A DNA stretch of 64,000 nt from Delphinus delphis (Eukaryota; Chordata; Mammalia; Artiodactyla; Delphinidae): assembly GCF_949987515.2 (NCBI RefSeq), contig NC_082694.2:45532451-45596450 (forward strand). Reading direction: 5' to 3'. A program made the position numbers and the translations under genes. Shown here in pieces: positions 14,001 through 22,805 of the stretch; positions within the stretch are counted from its first letter, which is position 1; each line of letters starts with the position of its first letter. The notes under the pieces were generated by a model, which was not told where the DNA came from, did no database searches, and saw only the letters and a program-made list of their open reading frames with translations.

Positions 14001-16435
14001 TGCGCCACCAGGGAAGCCCTATGTATTATTTTGATATACATGAAGGGGAAGATGATTTAAAGCACAGAAGAATTTTAAAGATAAAGAAAATTCAAATCTT
14101 CTAATCAAGTCCCTTCCAATTTCAGGTGGGAGAGAGATAAAGACCTTTATCCTAGTTCATACAGCTGCTTAGTTACACACAAATGTCCATCCAACTGGCC
14201 TATAAAACAAAATGACAGTGCCAGGTGTGGAGGGCTGTAGTTTCAATTACACAAAGTAGGGAAGGGAAGCCCTGAGATTAGAAAAATACTAAAAAAAAAA
14301 AAAAAAAAAAAAGATCAATGATAATCACTCTTGGGGCTTATTTTTGTGTGAGGGCCACAGATCTTTTGCCAACTTATAGGAAAATGTTTCTAGATTTTTC
14401 TCAAAATAACTCAAACTTAAAAAAAGAAAAGAAAAAGAATTTCTCTCCAAATTTTCAAATGTGTCCATCTTAGATTATGCTTCATTGTCAAAGAAAAGTA
14501 ATTAAAAACAAAATGTCAAAATAAAATTGTTAGATATAGAAAAGGTTGGTACAGCATACGTTAAGACCGAGATCTTCTACCATAACCTCTTTTTAGCCAG
14601 CAAACACCAGTGCCAGAAAGAAAACTGAACAATTTAGTAGTAACTTCTAAAAAGGCTAGTTTTAGTCATCTACGTATAGGTCAGTAAATTTTTAGGGCCA
14701 CATATCAGCATGCCTTTTTAAATTAAAAAAAAAAAGCAAAACACAGGTGCAAGAGTAAAAAATTTTAATGACCACATTCTTTAAACATTTGCCAAGTTCA
14801 TGCCAAGTGTGCTCTTTGGAAATAATAACAGAGGCTGGACTAAAATATTCTTATCCCAAGCCTCTTAGTTATATCTGACTTGTAACAAACTTTCATATAA
14901 GTATTTTAATATATCAATATTTCCTGAATAAGAACCAATTGTATAGCACAGGGAACACTACTCAATACTCCGTAATGACCTATATGGGAATAGAATCTTA
15001 AAAAAAGTGTATATATGTATAACTGATTCACTTTGCTGTAAAGCAGAAACTAACACAACATTGTAAACCAACTATGCTCCAATAAAAATTAATTTTAAAA
15101 ATATTTCTTGGCATTAATGCAAAGATTAATCTGGCTTCCCAGAGAAATACTTAAGAACCACTGAACTACCAGAATGGAAGAACTGAAGACAGGTGGAGAA
15201 ACAAACCAGGTGTGAAATATTAGCAAAAACTAACATCTGCAAATAGAAGTCTGTTGTGGTACTGATGACATCCGTTATCCTGGGACATTCTGTGCAGACA
15301 TCCTAGTATCACATATTCACGTTTCAGTGAAATAGTAATAGAACAATATACTAAAACAGTCTTCCAAGTAGAACGACTGCAGGTAACTGGAATAAGAATT
15401 TTAAAAAAATTCTGCAGGGCGGAGCGGGGTGGGGGGAACTGTTGCATTTTCCCCGACTTCCATTTGAAATAAATGAATTAATTACCATACGGTAAGTATC
15501 ACAAGAGCCCAATTTCTACTGGCCTCCCGTGGATAGCAAGACTTCTCAGCAGTGCACTCCCCAAAGGAAGAAGGACTGCAAATATTCATTACTTTGAGAT
15601 TATAAATATGTTTTTCAATGTAGGAAAACCGATCATAAAATCTCATGTTTTGGGGTCTTAAATAACAGCCGTAATACATCAAAACTGTAAAGGATATTCT
15701 GCATAGAGCGTCGTTAACATCTCACAGGCCAAACAGCCCTCTCAGAAACAACTCTGAAGGAAAAAGAGCTGTGCGTATATGTTATGTACTGTGTGTGTAT
15801 ACAAGGGAGAAAGAACGAATATTAGAGAGGGAACTCATATCCGCAGTACAACTGGTTGTGTAGGTAGGGTGTGTAATACTCCTTGAAGGACAGAAGGCTG
15901 CTGGTGGAGTTAAGAGCTGCAGAGGACTTTCCAAAGAAGACAAATGTGTGCGCCTGACGTGGTTCTAGAAAAGCTTCTTCCACAGGGTGGGAGTGTTGCT
16001 AAGGTATAGTGCGACAGATTTTTAAAGGGGAGAGCAAGTGACCGCTGGATCCCGGAATGCGTAGCATGGAGGGCACATCCACAGAACGTGTCTGATAACA
16101 CTTGCCGTTTGAATGAATGAACGCGGGGTCGATGAAGCTTTGGATTGGGGAAGGAGGCATGCGCCCGCAGAGGAGGTTCTAGGGGGAAAAAACGCAGAAT
16201 ACTGAGGGAAGGGGCCGAACCCTTAAGTGCCAGGAGGAAGAGAGATGGCTACCGAGTTCGCGAGGGCACTGACCAGAGAGAACTCGGTGCCGGGCCAGTT
16301 GACGCGGAAAGGGATGTCATCGCTGAGCTGGGGGAGCGCTCGGCCGCCGCCGGACGCCTCTAGGAGACCGCAGAGTACCAGTAACAGCGGCCCGCCTGGG
16401 ACCAGACTCCGCGCGCCGCCGCCTCCTTCCTCCAT
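1..16435 (-). CDS. ERLEC1: ERLEC1 gene, 5' part (coding exons 1-8; rest outside window)
   Basis: Endoplasmic reticulum lectin 1 (XTP3-B) is a soluble ER-lumen lectin. It recognises trimmed N-glycans on misfolded glycoproteins and hands them to the HRD1-SEL1L dislocation complex in ER-associated degradation. The coding exons on the minus strand are 16435-16274, 10920-10816, 9121-9041, 8465-8388, 8247-8184, 7186-7152, 5141-4918 and 4825-4696. Joined, they give 293 residues in one open frame and match the remembered human protein nearly residue for residue. They cover the signal peptide (about 1-33), the first MRH lectin domain (about 111-246) and the linker. The human protein is 483 residues, so the second MRH domain should lie left of position 1; I found no further exon between 1 and 4695. 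All junctions are GT-AG except the intron after exon 6, which is GC-AG. Identity is very sure; the exact edges come from reading-frame continuity. Confidence 0.95.
2871..3003 (-). mobile_element. tRNA-derived SINE (older, short CHR-type), minus strand
   Basis: A T-run on the plus strand, the poly-A tail of the element, is followed by a reversed tRNA-like body ending in 'ctgccagggaagtcccc'. Imperfect 11-base duplications flank it ('cacaagtggtc' before, 'cacaaatggcc' after). It is shorter and more diverged than the copies further right. Confidence 0.85.
3505..3688 (+). repeat. MIR SINE, plus strand
   Basis: This matches the MIR body: 'ggttaagaggacaggttcta', a degraded tRNA-like region, then 'cctctctgaacctcagttcc' and a tail ending 'caatacatgttaattatt'. 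It is an ancient mammal-wide element. Confidence 0.75.
4193..4482 (+). mobile_element. CHR-type SINE, plus strand, 12-base target duplication
   Basis: The body opens 'gggggactttcttggtggtc', with 'ccagtggttaagaatctgcc' and an A-rich tail. The 12-base sequence 'tatggaatcatg' is repeated perfectly at 4181-4192 and 4482-4493, marking a target-primed insertion. It is the longer variant with repeated 'caactactgagcc'-like units. Confidence 0.9.
4696..4825 (-). CDS. ERLEC1: ERLEC1 coding exon 8: inter-domain linker
   Basis: This exon encodes the last base of codon 250 and residues 251-293, from [20 protein letters not shown] to VPFRRNKE. It covers the end of MRH domain 1 and the linker toward the second lectin domain. 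The acceptor is AATAG and the donor GTATG. It is the last ERLEC1 exon inside the window. Confidence 0.95.
4918..5141 (-). CDS. ERLEC1: ERLEC1 coding exon 7: end of MRH domain 1
   Basis: This exon encodes residues 176-249 plus two bases of codon 250. It runs from [20 protein letters not shown] to [11 protein letters not shown]. It holds an N-glycosylation sequon (N-G-T at residue 195) and several conserved cysteines (GTPCS, MYICHP, VTTCEYE, LLCSH) of the MRH disulphide pattern. The E-x-x-x-C-E-Y block is typical of the end of MRH domains. The donor is GTAGG. Identical to the remembered human segment. Confidence 0.95.
5142..7151. other. ERLEC1 intron 6 (GC-AG)
   Basis: This 2.0-kb intron begins with GC and ends with the AAG acceptor before exon 7. 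It contains a MIR (about 6030-6225) and an old interspersed repeat at about 6640-6780 ('aataagcattcatgaagggc', then 'ctgcttttaagatgcttgc') whose family I could not assign. The rest is unremarkable. Confidence 0.6.
6030..6225 (+). repeat. MIR SINE, plus strand
   Basis: This is a diverged MIR. It shows 'cctgggttaaaatccaagct', a CTTTGACCAA core, 'ataaaagtagaataataata' and the tail 'tgcctggcacagcatctggc'. Confidence 0.7.
7152..7186 (-). CDS. ERLEC1: ERLEC1 coding exon 6: 35-base microexon with a GC donor
   Basis: This 35-base exon completes a split glutamate codon and encodes [11 protein letters not shown], a charged, probably flexible segment inside the first MRH domain. The human equivalent is [11 protein letters not shown]. 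The acceptor is CACAG. The bases after the exon are GCAAGT, so the intron starts with GC instead of GT; AG|GCAAGT is the usual form of GC-AG introns. Placement is fixed by the frames of exons 5 and 7, because 64 + 35 bases make exactly 33 codons. Confidence 0.9.
7299..7631 (+). mobile_element. CHR-type SINE, long variant, plus strand
   Basis: It starts 'tggacttccctggtggtgca' and carries several repeats of the 'caactactgagcc' unit. It ends in a 'taaataaataaattaaatta' tail. It lies in ERLEC1 intron 5, close to the exon 6 acceptor at 7187. Confidence 0.9.
8184..8247 (-). CDS. ERLEC1: ERLEC1 coding exon 5
   Basis: This 64-base exon encodes [21 protein letters not shown] plus the first base of the next codon. 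Compared with the remembered human protein, KI has become KV and LLFEK has become LLSEK. The acceptor is ATATAG and the donor GTTTG, a weaker match to the donor consensus. It is phase 0 at the start and phase 1 at the end, and joins the next exon without a frame break. Confidence 0.92.
8388..8465 (-). CDS. ERLEC1: ERLEC1 coding exon 4: core of MRH domain 1
   Basis: This exon encodes residues 117-142 (26 codons, phase 0). It carries [20 protein letters not shown]. In the OS-9/ERLEC1 family this aromatic stretch followed by a Q-Y-H block belongs to the lectin fold that contacts mannose. One change from the remembered human sequence is seen near the end (KESGQ for KETGQ). The acceptor is CTTAG and the donor GTATT. 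Confidence 0.95.
9041..9121 (-). CDS. ERLEC1: ERLEC1 coding exon 3
   Basis: This exon encodes residues 90-116 (27 codons, phase 0). It reads [19 protein letters not shown], then KQSSCSYR. It leads into the first MRH domain, and the CSY cysteine is one of the domain's disulphide cysteines. The acceptor is CATAG and the donor GTATG. The sequence is identical to the remembered human exon. Confidence 0.95.
9295..9800 (+). mobile_element. 5'-truncated L1 3' end with perfect 16-base target duplication
   Basis: This is the terminal part of a cetartiodactyl L1 3' region, with 'aacatggatggacctagaga', 'acatatacacattactatat' and a final 'ctgaaactaacacaacattg'. The 16-base sequence 'aaagaattgaagtata' is present at 9279-9294 and again at 9801-9816. 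The internal 'tatgtata' stretch has grown into a TA/CA-rich microsatellite (about 9634-9735). It lies in ERLEC1 intron 2, antisense to the gene. Confidence 0.92.
9634..9735. repeat. TA/TACA microsatellite inside an L1 tail
   Basis: About 100 bases of alternating 'tatatacatatata' and 'catatatctgtatg' units. It expanded from the short TATGTATA segment normally found in this L1 3' end; a related copy at 14941-15093 has only a short version. It is likely to vary in length between individuals. Confidence 0.85.
10150..10340 (-). repeat. Probable MIR, minus strand
   Basis: It shows 'ttccattttacagattgtga', 'aaggctccacagctaactat' and 'ttaccatgctgcc', the order expected of a reversed MIR, but strongly diverged. 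Confidence 0.5.
10651..10680 (+). repeat. Short L1 3' terminal remnant
   Basis: Thirty bases match the very end of the regional L1s ('cattgtaaatcactatactt' followed by CAATAAAA). This is either a heavily truncated insertion or a remnant. Nothing more of the element is visible. Confidence 0.6.
10816..10920 (-). CDS. ERLEC1: ERLEC1 coding exon 2
   Basis: This exon encodes residues 55-89 (35 codons, phase 0 at both ends). It begins [17 protein letters not shown] and ends LPLVTSGDE. The acceptor is a pyrimidine stretch ending in TAG and the donor is GTAAG. The segment lies between the signal peptide and the first MRH domain; its cysteine (KYKCILP) is conserved in the human protein. One substitution relative to remembered human sequence (MTTT for MTTA) suggests normal constraint. 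Confidence 0.95.
12015..12205 (-). repeat. MIR SINE, minus strand
   Basis: It shows 'aaaggaaactgaagcccagg', 'gtccaaggtaatatagccag' and 'ccatattctatgtgctctta' in the order of a reversed MIR. Confidence 0.75.
13805..14019 (-). mobile_element. Young CHR-type SINE, minus strand
   Basis: A T-run of about 22 bases is followed by a GC-rich body with 'cggccatggctcacgggccc' and an end reading 'gccaccagggaagccc'. It is little diverged from the copies at 22034, 40239 and 56051, suggesting a late-active subfamily of toothed whales. Confidence 0.92.
14291..14312 (+). repeat. A-run of 22 bases
   Basis: A pure adenine run. The 70 bases before it do not match a repeat I recognise, so it may be the tail of a lost or unrecognised retroposon. 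Confidence 0.7.
14938..15093 (+). mobile_element. L1 3' end fragment, plus strand
   Basis: This matches the last ~155 bases of the L1 at 9295-9800: 'gtatagcacagggaacacta', then 'gtataactgattcactttgc' and a CCAATAAAAATT end. It is severely 5'-truncated. Confidence 0.9.
16274..16435 (-). CDS. ERLEC1: ERLEC1 coding exon 1: start codon and signal peptide
   Basis: This exon encodes residues 1-54. The ATG is read from 16435 down, with A at -3 and G at +4, a strong initiation context. A glycine-rich acidic start is followed by a hydrophobic run ([13 protein letters not shown], about residues 15-27), the ER signal peptide, and then the mature start near [11 protein letters not shown]. The frame stays open upstream to 16483, but only through a non-ATG codon, so the internal ATG is preferred; it also matches the human start. 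The exon ends ...FSL in phase 0 before a GTCAGT donor. The residues that follow in the open frame (VSALANS...) are intron. Confidence 0.95.
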
Positions 16436-16502
16436 CCTCCGCCGCCGAGCTCTCCAGCCGCCGCCACAACCCCCTCGGCCCACAGTGGAGAGGAGAGGGG
16501 GA

Positions 16503-16526
16503 AGGAGGAGGAGGAGGAGGAGGAGG
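16503..16526. repeat. GGA trinucleotide repeat in ERLEC1 5' leader or promoter
   Basis: Eight tandem AGG/GGA units lie about 68-91 bases upstream of the ERLEC1 start codon. If transcribed they would form a pyrimidine-only (CCT) tract in the 5' UTR. Such a tract is prone to length change. Confidence 0.8.
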
Positions 16527-17365
16527 CGGCGGGACTACCAAGCGCCCAGGTAACCCGGGCCCCAACAGCCGCCACGTCTCCTTCCGGAGAGCCCAGCAAC
16601 ACCACCCCCGCCCCCTTGGACTTCTCGCCACCGTTTCCGGGGCAGGCGGTATATCAACATCCGGGGCCGCCGAGCCGTCCGCCTACGGAAGCCGGGACGC
16701 CGGCCGGGCTTACCTTGTCGCGCGCAACCGCAGTCTCGTGGCTGGGAGCGAAGGCAGCGGCTTCCCGGGAGCGGACGCGCAAAGAACGGGCCTCGGACCA
16801 GCCCTTTCGGCGGCGGCGAAGTGGCGGCACGGAGAGCTGGTGAGTCCGGGAGGCGGCGGCTGTTCCCTTCCGCCACCCGCGCGGCTCTCCACCGGCTGGG
16901 CAGCGGCTTGGCGCTCGTGGAGCAGCTACAGGAGAGTGTGAGCGGGGCGGGTGCTGGTCTTCAGATGAGAAAATTCGAGGTGGCGAGGAGAAGTGAGAAG
17001 TGGCGGTGTTCCTGACTGCTCTACCCTCTCGCTGCTTTTCCTTTTCTTCGCACGTAGCTTCTGTACACTTCATCTTTCCCGCTGGAAGTTTCTCTCCGCC
17101 TCTTTTGCTGTGGGCCGCGGTCACCTCACTACTTCCAGCTCCTGACTGACGCAGGGCGGGGGTTGGCTCAGTCTCCGCAGCCATGGTTTCGGGGATACCC
17201 GAGCCGAGGAAACCTGTCGTCCCCTCGTATAAGAATACTGCAATTCTCCGAGGATGGCCTAGACGGAGAATCTCCTTGTGGGAAGGGCAGCTAGATAGCT
17301 CAGCCCCTACATATTTTGCTTTACGGGAGTCTCTTTCATCCCAGAGTTGAAGTGTTGGGTTGCTG

Positions 17366-17387
17366 TTTTTTTTTTTGGGGGGGGGGG
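17366..17387. repeat. Abutting T-run and G-run
   Basis: Eleven T are followed directly by eleven G, just outside the CpG island. Such a homopolymer junction is unstable and is often misread by sequencers. Confidence 0.8.
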
Positions 17388-18929
17388 TTGCTGTTTTTTT
17401 AAGGAAGCCGATAAGTTGCTTTATGTGGGGTTCAGGGCCAGGTGAATGTGAGGTTATGAACTCACATGAGGTTCAGATATCTCTGACTTTATTCAAAACA
17501 CAAAAAGTTTTGGATTCCCCTCCCCATCTTAAAAAAAAAGCCGTTGTTTTCATCTCTAATATAATGGGTTATACAGTGTTAGTTCTATAGCACCTGTCAT
17601 TGTCTTTCTGGAGGTGGGAAAAGCTAGACCTCCGTGCTAGATCTGCTAAAGACTGTGTCGCCCCTTGTGTGTCGTCGTCCCTCCCACCCCCCGCGCAATT
17701 TGAGCCAAATCAAAAAGCAGGAAGAACAGTCTGTTTTTCTGTTTTTTGTTTTAAAAATTTCCTTTTTTAAAACAAAAGGAATCCGCAGCATCAAAGAAAA
17801 TTACTTTTTTCCAGAATTGAGGTGTTGTTCATTAATTTATTTACTTATTAATGCTTAATACGTGTGCAAACACTGGGATTGTTAAATGGCAAATAAATGG
17901 GTCTCTGTCCTCTTTCTCTCATGGTCTAACAAGGGAGATTACACAGACAAATAATGGTAACCTATTGTGATATAATAAAGTAGTTAACATTTATATAGCC
18001 TTTCTTCCGTGCACTAGTGTAAGTACTTTATATATGTTATGAGGCAGGTACTATAGATTATACAGTAGAGAGATGTTAGAGTGAAGATATAAAGAAGGGC
18101 AGAGATTGGACAGGAAAGGCTTCCCAGGAGAGGTGACATTAGAATTGAGGTTTTAAGGATTGATAGGAGTTCATCAGGCAGGTGGGGAAGTGCATTTCCA
18201 GCACCATCCTTCTAGATGGTCCGTTAGGGCTTTTCGGTGTAGTCAGCAGATAGTGTGGGATGGAATCAACAGCAGGAGATTAGTGCTCTCTTAGAGGAAC
18301 AGAGGCAGTCAGTTCAGATTAATTCAGTTCATTCAGTTCAAGATTAATTCCAAATGGATTAGGTATTTAAATGAACAACAAAAAGAAAACAATAGAAGAA
18401 AACTTAGGAGAATAATTCAATGATCTTGGTGTGTAAGATAGGAAATCCTGAAGTCATGAAGGAAAAGAGATGTATTTGACTAAATAAAAATGAAAAATAT
18501 TTGTCTGCCCTGGTTTAGTCTCTGGGTCTATAGTGATGGAAGCTGCCTCAATAGAGCTTATGTTCAAGTAACAGATAAAAAACAAGTAAGGTAATTTCTG
18601 GTAATGGTCACTGCTGCTTAGAAACTAGGGTTGTGTGAAAGAGAATGCTTCTGGGACATGCTGCTCAGGTAGATGGTCAGACTTGTGTGAGGAAGTGACA
18701 TTTGAGTTGTGACTTGAAATGGTGAAGAGGAAGCCACACAGCAATTTCCAGCAGGAAAAGCTTGGTGTGTTGGAGGGACAGAAAGAAGGCTAATGTTGCT
18801 GGAGTGTAAGAGCAAAGTGGTAGGAGATGGCCAGCTGGACACAGATCTGTAAGTAGGAGAGTAATGTGGCCTGATGTACATTCGTGAAGATCATTATGGT
18901 TGCTGTGTGGAAAACCGATTATAGAGAAT

Positions 18930-19453
18930 GTTATTGGCTGAACTGTGTTCCCCAAAAGGATATGCTGAAGTCCTAACTCCTGGAACCTGTGAGTGTGAAC
19001 TTATTTGGAAATAGGGTCTTTGCAGATGGAAAGTTAAGATCATTGAACTCAGGTGGGCCCTAATACAATGACTAGTGTCTTTATAAGAAGAGGGATATTT
19101 GGACACAGATATACAGAGAGAATGCTCTGTGAGGATGGAGGCAGAGATTGAAGTGATGTGTCTACAAACCAAGGAACGCTAAAGTTTGCCAGCAACCACC
19201 AGAAGTTAGCAAGAGGTAAGGACAAATCCTCCCATAGAGGTTTCATAGAGATCGTGGCTCTGCTGACACCTTGATTTCAGACTTCTAACCCCCAGACCTG
19301 GGACTTTCCTGGTGGCACAGTGGTTAAGAATCTGTCTGCCAATGCAGGGGACATGGGTTCGAGCCTGGGTCTCGGAAGATGCCACATGCCGTGGAGCAAT
19401 TAAGCCCTCAGCATGTGGGCTTAGTTGTATGGCAGCCCTAGGAAACTAATGGA
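18930..19453 (+). mobile_element. MaLR-type solo LTR (MLT1-like), split by a SINE
   Basis: It shows the familiar order of an MLT1-class ERVL-MaLR LTR: 'ggctgaactgtgttccccaa', 'tttggaaatagggtctttgc', 'gtgggccctaatacaatgac', 'ctttataagaagagg', 'gctgacaccttgatttcaga' and a terminal 'ggcagccctaggaaactaat'. A CHR SINE is inserted at 19300-19406. No internal viral coding sequence is present, so it is a solitary LTR relic. Confidence 0.75.
19300..19406 (+). mobile_element. Truncated CHR-type SINE inside the LTR, plus strand
   Basis: It starts 'gggactttcctggtggcaca', has the tRNA-like 'catgggttcgagcctggg', and stops after 'gtggagcaattaagccc'. The 3' half and tail are missing. It is younger than the LTR it interrupts. 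Confidence 0.85.
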
Positions 19454-19694
19454 GGGGCAAGTATGGCAACAGGGAGACCAGTTAGGAAGCTGGTAGCAGC
19501 AGAGGTGGGGAGAAGTGGCCTAATTTGGATATATTTTTCAGCTACAGCATCTTGAATTTGCTGGTGGATTAGATGTGACATGTTCTTACAGAGATGAATT
19601 AATGATGATGTCTAGATATGTTTTATGAGGAACTGGTGGTGCAGTTTACTGAAAAAGGGAAGAGAAGAATGTGGACTGATGGGAGCCCTGTGTT

Positions 19695-19895
19695 TTTGTC
19701 TGTTTTACTTTTTATTTTGAAGTGATTTCAAACTTATATAATAGTTGCAAGAATCAAACCTAGATTTCCCCAGTTGTTAACATCTTACATATGTGGTTTG
19801 ATTACAATAAGAGTAATTTCTGAATCAAGGGTTCTGTTTTGGACATGTTAAGTTTTATTATTTTTTTAAATTTTTATTGGAGTATAGTTTATTTA
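19695..19895 (-). repeat. Old L1 3' UTR fragment followed by a short younger L1 tail
   Basis: The first 145 bases ('attttgaagtgatttcaaac', 'ccccagttgttaacatctta') match an old L1M-type 3' UTR in reverse. Bases 19866-19895 ('tttttattggagtatagttt') are the reversed end of a younger cetartiodactyl L1. Confidence 0.6.
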
Positions 19896-20404
19896 CTGGA
19901 CATGTTAAGTTGTAGATATCAGTTAGACATCCAGCTAACATGTTGGTTAAATAAACCTGAAGCTCAGGTAAGGAGGTCAGAGCTGGAGTTATAAATTTTG
20001 GCGTTATTAGCATATAGATTTACTGAGAGCCATGGTTCTGGCTGACATCATTTAGGGAAAAAATGAGGATAACAAAGGGAAGATGAGTCATTGCAACATT
20101 AGATACTGAACAGCATTGAAGAATTAACGAAATGGACTGGGGAGGTGTGCCCAGTAAAGCAGAAAGAAAATCAGAAAACTGAGATATCAAGGAAGTCAAG
20201 AGAAAGAAGTGTACCATGGGAATGACCAGCTAGCTGAGTCAAGTAAATGCTGCTGAGGAGTTGTGGAAGATGAGGATAAGCAGGTAACCACTGGATTTGA
20301 CAGCATGGAGGAGGAGCAGAGGGGAAGAAAGGCTTGATTGGATTGAAGTGGAGGCTTTTTTATGTGTATGTTAAATTAAAGACATTATGTTTTTGCATTT
20401 CAGC

Positions 20405-20655
20405 AGAATATACACCAGTTTCTCAAAACCTTGGCAATGTTGACATGTTGGGCCAGGAAAATCCTTGTTGTGAGGGGCTATCTTGTGTGTCGTATAACAT
20501 TTAGGAGCATACCTGGCTTGTGTCCACTAGATGCTAATAGCAACCCCGCCCTCCCCCCTACCCCCAGCCAAGCTGTGACAACCAGAAATGTCTGCACACA
20601 TTGCCAAATGTCCCTTGGCAGGCAAAATGGCCCATGGTTGAGAATCACTGGTTTA
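20405..20655 (-). mobile_element. MER20-like hAT-Charlie DNA transposon remnant
   Basis: Reversed MER20 landmarks are present: 'tctcaaaaccttggcaatgt' at one end, 'ccactagatgctaatagcaa' and 'tgccaaatgtcccttggcag' in the middle, and 'atggttgagaatcactgg' at the other end. It is non-autonomous, with no transposase sequence. Confidence 0.75.
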
Positions 20656-21773
20656 GACTTTTAAATGAGAGTCTTGAATATTGATGGTAAAGTTTTAGGC
20701 ATTAGCTCACTGAGTGGGAAGATATTTAGAGGCAAGCAGGGGACCTTTCTAGCACTCTAAAAATTTTGCAGTGTAGTGAACACCTACTTTGCCTATGATG
20801 CCTGTTTGTGTTGTATCTTTTGATGATTCCATAAGGCACTTAATCTTACCTCGCACTGATGTCATCATTATGCAGTTATCATCATAGAGAATTTTGAATG
20901 TAACTATGTAGAAGATTGTCCTGAATCTGTATTAACACCATCATTGCCTAGAAATTATTTTGAAAAAATAGTCAATTACTTCATTTAATAGTCTCTTGAT
21001 TTTTTCTCATGTAAATATGGTACAGAATACACAATCTTAAATTTTGTTTATTTTAAATTTCTGCTTCATGGATTCCAGAAAAATTCCCCTTTATTTGGCA
21101 AAACTACGCTTTTCTGCACACAAGGGAGTTAGTCTTAATGTGGCAGTTTTCAATTAGCTGCAGAACTACAGATCTGGGGAGAGATCAAGAAAGTTGTGCA
21201 GTTATTCATCTAATAAATGTGGTTTGGAAGCACTGTCCAAAGTACTAAGGGTGCTATAAAAATGACTTAGATATTAAAAAAATGACTTAGATATAGATCA
21301 AGTCCACCAAAATATTACCACCTAAGAAGGGAGACAGGACTTGTAAATAACTAATTATATTAAAAGTGAGAAGCGTTGTTAGAGAAGTACTGTGCAGATA
21401 AAGTATTGCAGACATTCAAAGGAGGGGGTGATTACCTCTAGCAAGGGATGAGAAGGAGGAAGCGTGGAAACCAATAAAATAGTCTTGGCATTTGTATAGG
21501 ACCTTAATGGATGGTAGGAATCGGATTTACAGAGCTGGGAGAGGCCTATTCTAAGGGATGAAGGAGCATGAACCCAAGACATAGAGATCAAAAATAATTT
21601 GGTTTGAGTATGAGAATGACATAAGGAATTTAATATGTGACAAGGGTGTCATTTCACTTTTGTGGGAAAAGGATGTTTTAATCAATAAATGCTGATAGTG
21701 GAATTTGCTATTCATCTATAGGAAAACCAACTAGATCACCTTATCATAAATTATATAAAAAGTAAATTGTGAG

Positions 21774-21872
21774 AATTCCCTGGTGGTCCAGTGGGATCCA
21801 CGCTTTCACTGCTGAGGGCCCGTGTTCGATCCCTGGTCGGGGACTGTAAGCCAGGCAGCGCTGCCAAAAAAA
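21774..21872 (+). mobile_element. Short, older tRNA-derived SINE, plus strand
   Basis: It shows 'gaattccctggtggtccagt', 'ccgtgttcgatccctggtcg' and a short A-rich end. About 100 bases long, it is the tRNA-like part only. Copies of 'aagtaaattgt' or close to it lie on both sides, as expected of target duplication. Confidence 0.8.
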
Positions 21873-22033
21873 AGTAAATAAATTGTAAATGAGTTAAAGA
21901 TATTTCCATATGAAGCAATTAAGAGAATATTCATATAATTGGAGTAGGGATGGTATTTTTTAGTAAGACAGGAAATCCAGGTACTGTAAAAGGAAAGACA
22001 GACCTGCTATAATAAACTTTTTTAAGTTCGCAA

Positions 22034-22243
22034 TTTTTTTTTTTTTTTTTTGCGGTACGCGGGCCTCTCACTGTTGTGGCCTGTCCTGTTGCGGAGCACA
22101 GGCTCCGGACGCACAGGCTTAGCGGCCATGGCTCACGGGCCCAGCCGCTCTGCGGCATGTGGGATCTTCCCGGACCGGGGCACGAACCCGTGTCCCCTGC
22201 ATTGGCAGGCGGACTCTCAACCACTGCGCCACCAGGGAAGCCC
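22034..22243 (-). mobile_element. Young CHR-type SINE, minus strand
   Basis: T-run, then 'gcggtacgcgggcctctcac', 'agcggccatggctcacgggc' and 'gccaccagggaagccc'. Nearly identical to the copy at 13805-14019. Confidence 0.92.
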
Positions 22244-22474
22244 AAAATTAGTAATTTTTAAAGTTAAAAATACGCAAACCTTTTGGCCTAGTGATTTTAC
22301 TTTTTGGACTTTCTCCTTTAAATACAAAAGCCCTGACACATAAGGATGTATGTATAAAGATAATTCATTGTGGCATTAGCTGTAATGGCAAAAAAAAACA
22401 CTGGATATCTGATTTTCTAATAATAAGGCAATGGCTGAATAACTATATGCAAACTCTGTACAACTGAATAGTGA

Positions 22475-22805
22475 GGTGGTTAGGAGCAGGGGCTCAAGAG
22501 TTAGGCTAGTGAGATTCTGATCCTACCTACTACATGTGTGACCTTGGGCACGTTACTTAACCTCTTTAGAGCTCAGTTTTCTTACCTTTAAAATGGAGAA
22601 AATAACAAATATGAGATGTAAGAACTATTATGAAGATTGAGATTTATTATGTATTTCATTCATTTAATAGATGTGTCCAGGCACTATTTTAAGCGCTTTA
22701 TAGATACAAATTTATATAATTGATTTATTCCTTGTAATAACCTCAGAAGTTAAATTTTATTGTTTCCTCATTTTACTGATTAGGAAACTGAAACGCAAGA
22801 GAGGT
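22475..22805. repeat. Two abutting MIR copies in opposite orientation
   Basis: Bases 22475-22665 read as a plus-strand MIR ('gtgaccttgggcacgttact', then 'taacctctttagagctcag'). Bases 22655-22805 read as a minus-strand MIR ('ccaggcactattttaagcgc', 'ttactgattaggaaactgaa'). Confidence 0.7.

Larger units (their letters stand above)
10921..16273. other. ERLEC1 intron 1
   Basis: This 5.35-kb intron holds a MIR, one young CHR SINE, an A-run and an L1 tail, listed separately. No further exon or RNA gene was found. Short open frames here have no recognisable content. Confidence 0.7.
16226..17195. promoter_or_regulatory. ERLEC1: CpG island and promoter of ERLEC1
   Basis: About 950 bases are strongly GC-rich with many CpG dinucleotides, in sharp contrast to the AT-rich flanks. 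The island covers ERLEC1 exon 1 and the DNA upstream of it in the minus direction. No TATA box is evident. A GC box (GGGGGCGGGG on the minus strand) lies at 16606-16615, and a CCGGAAG ETS-type core at 16581-16587. These fit a housekeeping promoter. The start of transcription cannot be fixed from sequence. Open frames across the island are a side effect of its base composition. Confidence 0.8.

Noticed and set aside
13734..14104. Open frames in several SINEs (motifs like '[18 protein letters not shown]')
   Set aside because: The same frames recur in each copy of the SINE at many places. They are translations of a non-coding retroposon.
16226..17195. Long open frames on both strands in the ERLEC1 CpG island
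   Set aside because: These are low-complexity Arg/Pro/Gly/Ala-rich frames typical of GC-rich DNA. Only the ERLEC1 exon 1 frame has homology.
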